Shown piece by piece: positions 1 to 11,734 of a stretch of 64,000 nucleotides of DNA. A program made the position numbers and the translations under genes. This stretch comes from Punctularia strigosozonata HHB-11173 SS5. Its lineage: Eukaryota; Basidiomycota; Agaricomycetes; Corticiales; Punctulariaceae. Location: NCBI RefSeq assembly GCF_000264995.1, contig NW_006767445.1:566084-630083 (forward strand), given 5' to 3'. Each line of letters begins with the position of its first letter. The first letter of the stretch is position 1. Under the pieces are notes generated by a model. It searched no databases and was not told where the DNA came from. It saw nothing but the letters and a program-made list of their open reading frames with translations.

Positions 1-2919
1 ATCCCAGAAGGTGGATCTCAGATATCGGAACAGAGCATTGCTCGCACCATGATCATCGTTCCAGAAGGCGCGGTACGTAGCCAGGAACGTCCACCGGAAA
101 TCCACATCTGTCCCGTAGACTCAGTTCAGTGCACACTGACGACCGGACCGACGAGGGTACTCATACCTGATACGTCCGCAATCAATTTGATGCACAAACC
201 ATCCAATGACCCGTAAGCGATCGTCCCGTCCGGGTTCACGTGCAAAGTGAGAGGCTGACTGCTGGGTGACGGTAAAGATTGCAATGCTAGTGCTCCCATA
301 TGCGGAGACTCCATGAGAGGCAGGCTATCCATGCCCTCTGGCGAGCTGCACGGTATGGCCTCTTTGTCGGCCGGGGAAACCGAGATCGAAGGAAACCGCA
401 AGTGGTTCGGTTGACCGTAACCCACCGGAGCCGGCGTAATCGAACTATAAACCCGGGCTTCCTCGGAGAAGTCCGGAAAACTATCATGTTCGGTGGATGG
501 CCTACTTGGTATTTTGATTGGCAATGTGCGGTTGTCTGTTCATCGCGAAGATAGGTCAATAGCAATTACTGATAAAATGTTCGCATACTGGCAGCGACCT
601 GGTGCGATGCAGCGATGACGTGCAACTTTGACTTAATATTGCGAGCAGCTGGGCGCGAGGGTGGATCCTAGAGAGAAGAGCGTATTAAGTCATATCAACT
701 AACATCAAGGAAAAGACAAGATCATCATACCAGATTCCAGCAGTCCTCCATGAGCGTCCAGAGTTGGTCGGAAAGCCATCTCCGCGCTGCCAAAGTGGCA
801 GGTCGGGCAGGTAGCTGCTTGTTCTGGCCAAGAGCAATCACGACTTGGAAGTCGTTCATGTCCGCATATGGCGGCTCCTCGGTTATGAGCTCCAGGCATA
901 GCATGGCGAACGAGAAGACGTCGGTGGCGTTGGACGGGAATACAGGGATCTCGCTGTACATCAGTTCCGGGGCCAGCCATCGATAGTTTGTCAGCCCTAG
1001 GCTGGACCTCGCGCCCCGGCTCAGCTGCCGTGAAGAGTTTTAGAGCCAGTTGAAAGGGGACGCCGCGTGAGCGCATACCTCTTGGAGGACCTTGCTGAGA
1101 CCGAAGTCGCAGAGCTTCGCTTTGCCCTCCCGGTTGATGAGGACATTCGCCTTCAAAGGACGGATAAATTGTTAAGTTGAAAGCCAGATGTATGGGAGAG
1201 TCACAGCTCACCGCCCGCAGGTCTCCATGGACAACCTTATGTCATAGTAAGCATGCGAGGATGTCAGGTTGCTCGTGGACAAACCTTCTGAACATGGAGG
1301 AATTCCATGCCTACAAGATTCTGCGTGAGAAACGATGCGAATCAGAGTTAAGAACTGCTAACCGGAGGTGACGTCTTCAAGAAGGCCCAGACGATTAGCG
1401 TCAGGCGTTCTTTTTATGTACTCCAAACATGGGCCGTTATCCATCCATTGCGACACCTATGGAAAGATAGGTCATGGCTGCCCTAAGACTGGCGCACAAA
1501 GGGAGAAAGCATACCGAATATATGAAGTCGCCCTCGAAGGCGATCCCGTAGAACGGCACGATGTCTGGATGTAGAAGACGACTCCATAGCGCAGCCTCTT
1601 CCAGGAATCTCTATAAGGAGTACTCAACCATGCATCATGTGGCGCCATCCATTCTCTGACTTACTTCCTTAGCTCGAGGGCTAGCGTTCATTGATCTAGG
1701 GAACTTGAGCGCAACCTTCACGTTATCGAGCCAGATCCCTGCAGCACGTGTTAAACCAGGTATGGTCTCTAGCAGTGACGCACGCGCCTTCGTAAACATC
1801 GCCATTTCCCCCGCTGAGAACAGCCGGGAATTCGTGTCTCTTGCGGACCTGCCCAGTCACTGTGGCCATCAGCGTGGTTTTTCACGATCACACTCGTGCA
1901 CATCAAGGCGTACAGTCGAGATTCAGGCCAATGTCGTACAATTTGCGGCGCAAGGGGTGTTCCATCTCAGGAGGTGTAGTTCCATCCTAAAGCAGATTCG
2001 GTATTACGCGTTTTGACCTGCTGCGTGCACGTTACTCACCTCCGGGATACCGTGCGTATGAGATGACGGTAATGATGATATAACCTGGGTTTCCTTCGAC
2101 ACTGAGCTACTGGCACTAGGAGTAGCCTGAAAACAACGATGAGACCTTGTTCAAAGTTCCACCGGATGCGATCGACTGCTTACCTCTGGTGATGCATGAG
2201 ACGTAAGTGACGGAAGCGACAGGGAGGCGTCGTTCTTTTCGCTAGCTCTCCTTAGAGCGCGAAAGCTAGCATTATCCCTCTGAAAGGCTATGGCAAGATC
2301 CAGCGCAGTTCCGCCAAACTTGGGCGGTTGAATCTATGAATCATCTCGATTGATGTCTGGGATCGGAAGAGAAAGTAGAGGGGACGAACATGGAAGAGAT
2401 TTTTGATCTGTTGTAGTGTAAGGAAACTGTCGTCAATCACTCGTTTGGCGTCCGCGCGCCCCGTAAGACTCCGACGATGCCCCCACCCGGCCAAGTCGCG
2501 AAGTCCCACGTCGATCTTCTTCAGAGCGCTATGGGAGTGGAAAATCTTTGGTGTGCGATGACCGAGTTTGAGAAGGATATCCTTACACGTCGATCTCCTC
2601 TGCAGCATGTCCGGCGCGATGTTCGTCCATAAACCCCCTTGAAGTGTGAAACCCTAACACTGTAGCCGTGCAGGCTTTGCATAACTCCAGCGCGTGGGCC
2701 TGGTGCAGGATGAGGATGTGTTATAACCAGCAACAAGATCGCGCGCGCCTTCCATATTTTCAGACTCTGTGCGTGGTTTTCTATACTTTTAACTAGGCTA
2801 TGTCAGACGAACGCCATAAACGGAGTGTATGCGGTGCACATACGCAACTCCAATGTCGCGCTTGTGATCCCGACCACCTCGTCGGCCACTACGGCATCGT
2901 GCAAGATCGCTGCAGACAT
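1..2919 (-). CDS. Protein kinase (TKL type) fused to RasGEF N-terminal domain, 3' end outside window
   Basis: Signalling protein, predicted cytosolic. The minus strand shows kinase motifs in order: VALKFPR with the ATP-binding Lys (about 1701-1716), HPDIVPFYGIAFEGDF (about 1530-1570), catalytic loop HGDLRA (1212-1229), DFG (1100-1108), a WLAPELMYSE activation-loop end and a final CWNLDPPSRPAARNIK block. Introns of normal size (for example 668-730 and 536-588, the latter GTATGC..AACAG, phase 1) splice the kinase end in frame into a Pro/Ser-rich linker. A further intron near 108-166 leads to TFLATYRAFWNDDHG, which resembles the RasGEF N-terminal domain. The catalytic GEF domain would lie left of base 1. 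I chose the ATG at 2919 (MSAAILHDAVVADE), but exon joins between 2300 and 2900 are uncertain. The kinase is confident; the RasGEF reading rests on a short stretch. Confidence 0.72.
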
Positions 2920-3290
2920 GACTGACGGAGGGGGGCAGAGCGAGTCAGGTTATGAGGCTGGCGAGGCGGCCGCGCTGTCCAGCAATCGGCTGTACATGTA
3001 GACGTGTGCCTGCAATGCACCGGGATGGACTAGTTGCGGGTGACCTGTCCAGATAAGCGCCCGTTGGCGACTGCGGTCCTGCGAATCACAAGACTTGTAG
3101 CGCTGATGCACCAGGCAAGACCTCTCCTTTTGTCGCAAGCCGAGTGGCATGGGTGATACGATTGCGATCGCACTAGCTCGAGAGCCGCGCTGAGCCGCGG
3201 CGACAGCGCAGTGGTGGCCGCTGTAAAGCTCGCCGGACTCAGGTTAATTAGGTCAGAATTTCACAGGACTTCAAAGAGGTCGACGCCATT
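2920..3290. other. Divergent intergenic region
   Basis: About 370 bases between the kinase-RasGEF start (-) and the F-box gene start (+). It presumably holds both promoters. No clear TATA box or repeat was seen. Confidence 0.4.
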
Positions 3291-5233
3291 ATGTACGCGC
3301 TATGTTGCAGTTACACCATGCTCGATCGCCTTTCGCCGGAATTGATTATTGAGATTCTGTCTTACGTTGCACTACGGAACATTCATGCAGTTCAGGCCAC
3401 AAACAGGACACTCGATGCAGTGATACGAAACGAAGCAAATAGGTCTACATTGTACCGGCAGGCTGCGTACTACCATGGCTTGGCGTGCTCGCCGAAGATT
3501 CCGCTACCGGACGCTTGTCATGCATACGCTCCTGATTTCATGAGGGGGACAAAAGATTGGCGGGACTTCTGTACGTTAGGTTCCCCCAACTCTCATATGC
3601 TGTTGTAACCAAGTACGGGTGTCAGGCATGCGCCGCTTGGACATTGAGAGAAGGTGGTGGGGAGAGCGTCCCTCTGCTGCGAAAACCCTACCGAGATCTA
3701 CCGGAATCGACGTGCACCGGATCAAGATAGATGCCGATGCCGATTTGGTGATCCTATCTCAAGGACGAAGGACGGATTGGCGACAGAACGGCATCGCTGC
3801 CATCCAGATTCAGACTGGTATAACACTCTGGGCTCTTCCTCAGGTAATCTGCAATGGGCATTCCGTCAGCAGATGTTGACGTTGGCGACATTGTGTAGGC
3901 GTACACTAACCAATATCCGCACGTAGAATATGATCATGGTTTCCTGGTATTCAACGTACCAAGCGGCCACAAAGACGTATGGAGGCGATCCAACGACTTC
4001 CCGAATGACCTTTCACTACGGGAAAACACTGCCAGGCCAGCCTTCGACCAGGAGGAAGTGGCCCAAGAAGCTGCTCATACGTATCGAAATGTATGTCCTG
4101 GCGGTTATTTCCAACCTTGGTGTCGACTCTTGATGCCTGAAGACGCCCGGGCTTTCCGCTTTGTCTACCCGACACTGCTCGTCGCGAGCCATACTAGGGC
4201 CTACCTCTGGGATATACCTTCTGGCCGTTTGATTCAAACCATCGAGGGCATCCAGGAACTCAACGAAGGCACCCTCCTCGGCGCTATACACTACGTGGAA
4301 CTGAGCGAGCGGCATGTTTATATTTGTGGCAGGAGTCAACTGCGGGTGTTTTCCCGCGCGGAAAATGGCAAGCTACTCCTCGCAGTTTCATCTGCGCCAT
4401 GGACGAGCCGCCAGCCCACGTATCAGACTCAGACCATCATCGACTATGGGCCGTCGAATAATGATGAACATGCTGGCGTCCTGGAGCGCATGGCGTTGTC
4501 TCCTCCCGTCGTTCAATCGCCTATTTTTCTGTTGCCCGCCATGTTTAACGCAGGTCTGTGCTTCCATGTTAACGACCAACTCATAAACCTCACCTATTCG
4601 TGGTACAGCACACGTGTCCCCATGCGGGCGACACCTGGCAATCCTCACCTCAGACTCAAAACTGCTCCTGGTTGAAGATCTCGACCGCGTCTTAACCGGG
4701 AATGTAACCTTCGACCAAGCTGTGACCAGTATCGCTCTGGGCTCGGTGACATTTGCAGGAGGCATCTACCTGGCGTACGGGAGAGGGCGCGTGGCTGCCG
4801 CGACCGTAGGCTCTCTCTTTGTCGCTTTGTGCCCGCCTTTGGATAACGGATTTTACAGGCATCGGGTGTGTTCGTACTCACGCTGAACGCTCGCCGCTGC
4901 TTTGACGGTGATCCCGATGCGTCCTCATCCATGGACCCGACGAGGCCGTCGTTTCCCCACGTTCGGGTTTCCCGTGTGATAGACATTGACGACGTTGGTA
5001 ACCTCCGGGACATGGGCTGCTTGCAGCTCACAGATCTTGGCGTGTGGTTTGCTTGGGGACTACCATGGAAAGATCTCAATATCCCGGCCGCATCTGAGGT
5101 CGACGATGCGGATTCGGATTCGTCGGTTAGCGAGCACGAAACAGGTAGTACGTTCTTTGATGAGGTCAGCATGGATGTCACTAACAATATCTCAACGGAA
5201 AAGACGAGGCCGATCCCGTCAAGAGCCGCTTGA
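3291..5233 (+). CDS. F-box protein with WD40/beta-propeller-like body
   Basis: Probable substrate adaptor of an SCF ubiquitin ligase. An F-box starts the protein (LSPELIIEILSYVALRNIHA). The rest reads like a degenerate propeller, with blades such as TRAYLWDIPSGRLIQTIEG, SERHVYICGRSQLRVFSR and HVSPCGRHLAILTSDSKLLL. Introns can be placed near 3569-3628 (GTACGT..GTCAG), from about 3842, at about 4552-4609 and at 4808-4859; each keeps the frame. The C-terminus is acidic and Ser-rich and ends in PIPSRAA. The start could be ATG 3291 or ATG 3318, the latter placing the F-box at the very N-terminus. Fungal F-box proteins of this kind are numerous and diverge quickly, so no substrate can be named. Confidence 0.75.
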
Positions 5234-5690
5234 TGTGGGTCGACATCGGAGCGACGCATATTCCAAACTGAGGCTGTCATGGTACTTCCTGCTTCGTGTG
5301 GCACCGTACCGGTACCATCCCTCACAACAACGTCAGTTAACCACCTGTAACGATATCGATTCCCGTTCGAAAACCGTCTCCGTGGTCATTGCCCCGATAG
5401 GTTGCCGCGTCTTGTCGCGGAACAATAAATTCGGCAAGAAACTGACGAAGCGATAGTAATGGAGGACATGCCGGGTTTTCAATATTTAAGAGCAGTTGTT
5501 CGCGATGCGGGGCAACATGATCTATAACGGACGGTTACGGACATCGATTGGCCAGAAGCCGCTTGCTGTGGATCACTGTCAGAGTCTTCGTGGAGACTCC
5601 CTGTGTACTCATTCCCCAAAGTGAAACAGGGGAAGCTATTTCATTAGAACGGCAGAATACTGTCTGGACGGCCTGTGGGTATGGATGATC
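5234..5690. other. Convergent intergenic region
   Basis: About 450 bases between two gene ends that face each other. No gene, repeat or RNA was recognised; it probably holds the two 3' untranslated regions. Confidence 0.4.
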
Positions 5691-7606
5691 TCACAGGTCC
5701 CTCAGTATCCTTCTACAGGTCTCTTGATTTCTATCCCACACGGATTGCTTGTATTGCCGGGTAACTGATGGTTCACGTCTCCAACCACTCCTGGCCATTT
5801 CGTCCGCCTCTCGCGCTGTTCGCTGTGATATAGCGGTCGCCGAACTTCCCGATGAGCTGGGAGACGATAACCAAGACGTGTTGCCTAGTCGCAAGGTTTT
5901 CAGCGCTTGTACCTCGCGAATGCCGGACGGCCGTGTGATCACGGCACGGTCATCGTCGATGTAAGTGTAGGCTTGTCTCATGCGACGAGTCGCGAGTATC
6001 GGAACCTACACGGGATTAATAAACCAAGCCCGCGAGCAGAAGTGTGCAAACGTACATTGAGTTCCACGGCCAATGCCACACTAGAGCTCGCCTGGTAGTC
6101 GTAGTCTACAAGAGGGGCCAGACTCAGTGAAGGAGCATCGCATGGCGATGTTTATGGGGACTTACATCCTCCATCCGGAGCGAAACATGGCACAACGATG
6201 TCCGATCCGGCGACGAGCTCGTAGAACTCGCTATAGCGCAAACCGCGATGAATTGTCACCATCCGGCTTAGTTCCGTCGGCACCACGATCTCGCCAGACC
6301 CGACTAACAGAAGTTCGAATGGGCTGGACACCGCCGGATCTGGGAGAAATAATCCGTCCACGGCGTGCAGATAGCCCCATGCTCCAGGATCATCTGGCGG
6401 AGGGTGATCAGTTACTTGCGGCGAGAGCTCGCCCGGCGCTACACACCTTGTAAAGACGAAATCAGTTCGGCGAAGAACGCTGGGTAGTCACGCCGGTCGG
6501 ATGCGAAGCTTCCTTGGATGACCGCCCGCGAGAGGACACGGTCTACAGATGGATCCTTTGCAGGCAAATCGGAAATATCTAGTATGGGCACATGGGTATC
6601 GATGGGCACGTAACTGAGTCCAGCGCTATATAAGACAGGGTCCGCGCTTTCCGCTCGTTCGTTGAGTTGCTTTCTGAATGTGCGCCCTACACTAATCCGA
6701 TAGATATCGTTCAGAATACCACATGCAGAAATGAGAACTTCGAGTGATTTCTCACTGTTCGGAGATCGGCAGTAGCCTGATCGCATCGCGTAGAGACCAT
6801 GCGGGCATGCGGTCTTGCCAATCATGCTGCGCATGGTGCACGATGCAAACTAATTTAAACTTGTGAACGTCGTCCCTCGTGTCCCATGCATCCAAGAGCT
6901 CGTCGTGCCAGCGCGGCATGCTAAACGTCAATAAGCCCAAGTTTCGAGGTCGAGACAGATCTAACACAGCTGAACCACTCACTCACTCGATTTCACATGT
7001 CCCAAGGATGACTAGGTCAATATCCCCCTTGTGCACGTCCTCGATCAGCTGGTCCGGGTGCAAAATGACGCCCTTGTACAGTTCGAGCCTGTCCGCAACC
7101 TCCTCAAACCCGTATAGAAATGGCGGAGCATACACCTGCACGCTAGGCGTATCAACGCCTCCTTCGAAGGCCAAGTGCTGGTCAGCCGCCATGACTTTCT
7201 CCAAGGTCCCAACGAGGGCCATGTACACATCGAAGTGGGCGCCGAAAACGGACGCGACGGCGACGCGTTTCCGGCGCTGCGGGACAAGTGCGAGATCATG
7301 AACGGGTTCCGTAGAGGGATCTGCCCATGGTCCCACCGGGACCGCAGTACACAACGGCCGCTGGAGGGCAATGTTCGACGCGAAAGTTATCATGGAGTGC
7401 CTCGCGCGCTCGTGGAACATCGCGGGTAGCGTGATCAGCACTGTGAGGGCGACCACTGAGCTGATCAGCATCGAACGATGAGAGAGGTGACCCATAGCTA
7501 GTGGTAGCGCCAGGAACGTAGGGTCATCGCCCTGCAATCGGAGTATTTGAGCAAGATCGTGGAGTTCGCGATAGCGCCGCGCTTGTGTCAATTCCAATAT
7601 AGACAC
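5691..7606 (-). CDS. Glycosyltransferase-like membrane protein of unknown function
   Basis: The first exon (7606 down to 6983) carries one hydrophobic helix, SMLISSVVALTVLITLPAMF, suggesting a type II membrane protein. It is followed by RVAVASVFGAHFDVYMALVG, VQVYAPPFLYGFEEVADRLE and HPDQLIEDVHKGDIDLVILG. Later exons give FKLVCIVHHAQH, SRAVIQGSFASDRRDYPAFF, FELLLVGSGEIVVPTEL, GSDIVVPCFAPDG, DYDYQASSSVALAVELN and AYTYIDDDRAVITRPSG, ending at 5691. The pattern (first half, then VIQGSF, LLLVGSG, YQASS and LAVELN) resembles GT-B glycosyltransferases. I recognise it as a recurring basidiomycete family with no known substrate. At least five introns are needed. Transferase activity is inferred. Confidence 0.65.
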
Positions 7607-8676
7607 GAGAGCGCGCCGAGATCATCGTGCATAGTGTTCCAGGATGATATTGCGATATGCGCGGTGACATAACCGTGGCTTCACGGGCGCTGCCAAGAGA
7701 CATCCAATGCGATCCAGCACCCAGGAACAGACATCGTTCACAGGCTAGCTCCCGCACCCTCTAAAGGGCGCGCCAGATCAGGGCGAGGATCTCGCATAGG
7801 ACAGAGTTCAGCATAAGAGCGAGCGCATATGGAAATGGTACTGCGACGCCGCTGAACAAGCACGCCCCGGGCGCTGCGCTACGAACGCGCTACGTGCGAC
7901 TGGCCCCACAGCGTGGGTGCTCCTCCTTGGCTAGTATATATGTACGGCATGCGCCTACTGCCAGAGAGCGAAGTACGTGGCGGTCCTGCGCACCGATCGC
8001 GGGAGGGTCAACATTACCCGGGGCTTGCGAGTTCGGATAGGATTATTCTTTTGTTGGAGGAAGTCCACAGAGCAAGGTCACATACCCTTCGCATTCCATT
8101 TTTTAGATGAGATCGGCTCCAGATCTCATAAGCGTTGTGTTTTCAATTGAAGGTTTCGGCAACGCCTTCGAACGTGCAATGGCACCTCGAACGGACGGCA
8201 AGGCTCGGCTGGTACTCGCTTTGCGTATTGCACTGCCTGAGATATTGCTGACGTATGCCAGATACCATCGGTTTGAAGGTCGGCAGATATTCTCGTAGAC
8301 AAGACAAGGCTCCCGTAGTGCAGTGAACGTGTTGGCTATGCAGAGATGTAGTTCGAAAGCGGGTAGGTAGGTAGGTATATTTCCGGCGCGGGCGGGAACG
8401 AGATGAAGCGCATCCGCCGTTGTAACCTGTTGTAACCCACCTCCAGTCTTCCAGCGGGCACACCAACCCACTTGGATTGCTACTTATCTCATGGCAGTAA
8501 ATAAGCTTACTCATCTTATTGCCCAGCTGGCGCGTCCTCGGCGTCGTTAATCCATGAATGCCAGAGGGATACGCGTACCTTCGGCGACTCATCGACGATC
8601 TCTATAAAGATGTTCAGATGACGAGTTTGCGATGAACTCAACGTTCATCTTAAACTAAGACAATCGGCGGCATACC
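7607..8676. other. Divergent intergenic region of about 1.07 kb
   Basis: Lies between the glycosyltransferase-like gene (-) and the aldo-keto reductase (+). It contains a short GTAGGTAGGTAGGTA microsatellite near 8366-8380 and a TATA-like box near 8603. The open frames here match no family and lack splice-supported extension. Confidence 0.4.
8603..8609 (+). promoter_or_regulatory. TATA-like box of the aldo-keto reductase gene
   Basis: TATAAAG lies about 70 bases upstream of the ATG at 8677, a usual distance for a fungal TATA element. Position and sequence are the only evidence. Confidence 0.4.
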
Positions 8677-10080
8677 ATGTCTTCCACCAAACCGTTCCCA
8701 ACGCGCAAGCTTGCCGGCGAGGATGTGTCTGCTATCGGGTACGGTGCCATGGGCATTGGAAACATAGCATACGGTACCTCGCAGTCCGAGGACGAACGTT
8801 TGAAGGTACGATTCCGTCCCACCGTCTTATCGCTACGCGGGCTCACTATCTGGAAAGTTCCTCGACGCGCTTTACGAATCTGGCTGCACGTTCTGGGACA
8901 CCGCCAACATCTACGGCGACTCGGAAGACCTGATCGGAAAGTGGTTCGCAAAGACGGGGCTGCGCTCGAAAATCTTTTTGGCCACCAAGTTCGGTATCGG
9001 CTTCGAGTTCGAGAACGGTGTATGCGGTGCGTGCTCCCATGCGATCGAACAGGATTTAGCTCCATTCATAGCCATTATCATCTCTTTAGGTAAACCGGAG
9101 TATGCTCGCCAAAGCTGCGAAACCTCTCTGAAGCGCCTCGGGATCGACACGATTGACCTTTACTACTTACACCGTCCGGACCCCACCGTTCCCATCGAGG
9201 AGACCGTCCTTGCCCTGAAAGAACTTGTCAAGTAGGCATACACTCAGCCGTCTCGACCTCGGGTCATCGAAAGCTGACAACGTCCTTATGAATCGCAGGG
9301 AAGGCAAAGTACGGCACATCGGTCTTTCTGAGCCCTCTGCCGCGACACTTCGACGTGCGCACGCGATACACCCAATTGCGGCTGTCCAGGGTGAGAGTCA
9401 TGAGCACCTGGCTCGTGGGCAAGCGTCACTGAGAACTCATTTGCTGCAGTCGAATACTCTCCGTTCACACTCGACATCGAGGATCCCAAGATCAACCTCC
9501 TCGCCACTGCTCGTGAACTTGGCGTGAAGATCATCGCATACTCGCCGATCGGGCGGGGCCTCCTGACCGGACGCTACGTGAGCATGACCGACAGCTTCTC
9601 TTGACTATTTCATGTCTCTGACCTGTGTCCCGAGGTAGAAATCCCCCGATGACTTCGAGGAAGGTGACTTCCGTAAAATTGTCGCGCGCTACTCCGCCGA
9701 GAACTTCCCCAACATCCTCCGGCTCGTCGACGGCCTCGCGGAGATCGGGAAGCGACACGGCGCGACCGCCGGGCAGGTTGCGCTTGCGTGGCTGCTTGCG
9801 CAAGGCGAGGACGTGATCCCCATCCCCGGAACAACCCAACTCAAGGTGGGTTTGGTGTGCTTTGCGCTGCTTGCGATCGATGACAGACAGTCATTGACAC
9901 GCTTCCTCCCAGTATCTCAAAGAGAACCTTGGAGCAGTCGATGTCAAGCTTACGCCGGAAGAGGTCAAGGAGGTCAAGGAAATCGCGCATAAGGCGGACG
10001 CGACGCAGGGCGATCGATACCCTCCTTTCATGATGAAGGCCCTCTTCGCGGACACGCCAGAGTGGAAGGGCGCGGCGTAG
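8677..10080 (+). CDS. Aldo-keto reductase (NADPH-dependent oxidoreductase)
   Basis: Cytosolic (alpha/beta)8-barrel oxidoreductase that reduces aldehydes or ketones with NADPH. Starts [20 protein letters not shown]. The catalytic set is visible: Asp and Tyr in [16 protein letters not shown], Lys in [10 protein letters not shown] and His in [13 protein letters not shown]. Cofactor-binding segments include [15 protein letters not shown] and VIPIPGTTQ near the C-terminus. About six short introns interrupt it, near 8804-8855, 9026-9090, 9233-9298, 9390-9450, 9577-9640 and 9846-9912. The last exon ends [11 protein letters not shown]. The fold resembles the AKR13/YakC-like group common in fungi. Substrate unknown. 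No cluster partner is evident nearby. Confidence 0.9.
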
Positions 10081-10589
10081 TGACGATTTGAGTCGAGGAT
10101 GAAGCATCGATGAAGGATGGGACTTTGTAGTCGAACAGATGCGCGAAATCGAACGTGCACACGTATATTCTTCTTCTGGCGAGCAACCCTATAGCGATGG
10201 ATGCAACCGTGAATGCATATGATACCGATGCGACTTCACCGCTGATCTGCGGAGTGAAATATAAATATGACATGCCACGTGGGTAAGATGGTGGTCACCA
10301 TCGCAGTCGCCATGCCTTCCCCATCCATCAGTCCGCACCGCTCGTAATAATACCCCTTCCATACCCTCGGTTGACCCAGTGTTTATTCCTTGCGCTTCTC
10401 CATTGACGTCCTCCAGGCTTGCTTGCTCGGACGCGGCTTTATACCGTGCTCATTCTGTGTACACTCTTTGCTCATAACATTCTTTCATTCTCGGATTCGG
10501 GCTCGGCATGATCTCCTCGTTTGGAAAGAAGCGTTACTACGCGTATGGTTCGTCAAATCTGCTAGTACTGCTCTGCCTCTGAGAATAAC
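10081..10589. other. Intergenic region
   Basis: About 500 bases between the aldo-keto reductase and the MARVEL-type gene. It includes ATATAAATATG near 10256 and a pyrimidine-rich stretch around 10430-10500. The downstream gene may begin in a small unresolved exon here, for example at ATG 10509. Confidence 0.35.
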
Positions 10590-11383
10590 ATGTTATACGC
10601 GGACGTAGCGGCGACTTTGCTGGTGGACATCATCGTCCTCGCTCTCTCTGCACGGGTGAACGAGTTCCAGGAGTTCTTCTGTACGTGGTCCATTGCTGGC
10701 AGCGACACGAGGGACTCCAAGCTCACGATTTCTTGTCTAGTCGTGGCCGATAAATTCCCTTTGATCATGTCCATCATCACCCTCGTCACCCTGACCTTCA
10801 CGTATGCCCTGCCAGTTGCCGTCCTTTGTCCACCTTGGGTTAACCCTATGAATAGCATCCTCCTCGACGCCTCCCGCGAGAACTCCTTCTTTGGTCGCGC
10901 TCCATTCCAACTTTCCTGGCTCTTCATCCTCAGCGTGTTTTGGCTCGGTGCGTCCGAACTTCGTCTTAGACCTCACATGCCATTAACCGCAGTGTCTCCC
11001 AGCTTTCAACGCGTTCTCGACCTCTCGCTGGCGCCACGTTCCCCTTCAGTGCGATGCCATCCCCGCTGGGTTCGCATCGGAAAAGGCTTGGTGCAAGGAT
11101 CTTCAGGCGCTCAAGTCCTTCGTCTGGGTGGAGTGGCTTCTCCGTGAGTGACCTCCCCCAACCACTGTTCATGGTCTCTAATTACGCCCACGTCGCTGAT
11201 TGTATGTTCCCCTAAACAGTCTTCCTCAACTTCGCCTTGACCCTTCGCTACACCATCTCCCAGTCCACGCACGGCCTGAAGCACGTGTGGAGCACGTCGC
11301 TCTCGCGTTACACTCCCCAATCCGGCATGGAGCACGCCTTCGACGACCGCATGAGCTATGGACAGCCATCGGGCTACTACTGA
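10590..11383 (+). CDS. MARVEL-domain-like four-helix membrane protein
   Basis: Small integral membrane protein. Four hydrophobic segments can be read: VAATLLVDIIVLALSA, FPLIMSIITLVTLTFTYALP, LSWLFILSVFWLGA and FVWVEWLLLFLNFALTL. A Cys-bearing loop (HVPLQCDAIPAGFASEKAWC) lies between helices 3 and 4, as in fungal MARVEL-like proteins. Introns lie near 10735, 10947-11001 (GTGCGT..CCCAG) and 11143-11219. The tail is soluble and Tyr/Gly-rich (DDRMSYGQPSGYY). I used ATG 10590; an upstream exon is possible because the frame is open back to about 10558. Its role is unknown; related proteins act in membrane apposition and vesicle traffic. Confidence 0.6.
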
Positions 11384-11734
11384 GCGAAATCGATAGCGGT
11401 TTGAATAAGATGGAGGGAGCCGAAGTTGTCGGCGAAGATCTCCACCCATGGGTTGTGGAACGATACCCTTTCCTCCGTACTGTCTCGCAATTTTGTATTC
11501 TTAGCGTTACGGTGTATACCACTTCCCCGCTGGAAGGGCATTTTCCGTGTTATGATGTCCCCAAAGCGCGCGCGTACGCAACAACAGGCCCTCCAGCTCA
11601 CCGGTATCATTGCGTCGTCCGGCACAGCCACCTTCATCCTGGTTTCGTCTTTCGGCGAGAGCTGCGGCTGAGGTTATACGGGACCTTACCATCTCGGCTT
11701 TGCTTGCCTTTGATACCTGTAACGTGCGCCCAAG
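11384..11734. other. Intergenic region upstream of V-ATPase subunit E
   Basis: About 350 bases that must contain the vma4 promoter. No distinct motif was identified. Confidence 0.35.

Noticed and set aside
8366-8380. GTAGG microsatellite
   Set aside because: About four units only; ordinary simple repeat without context.
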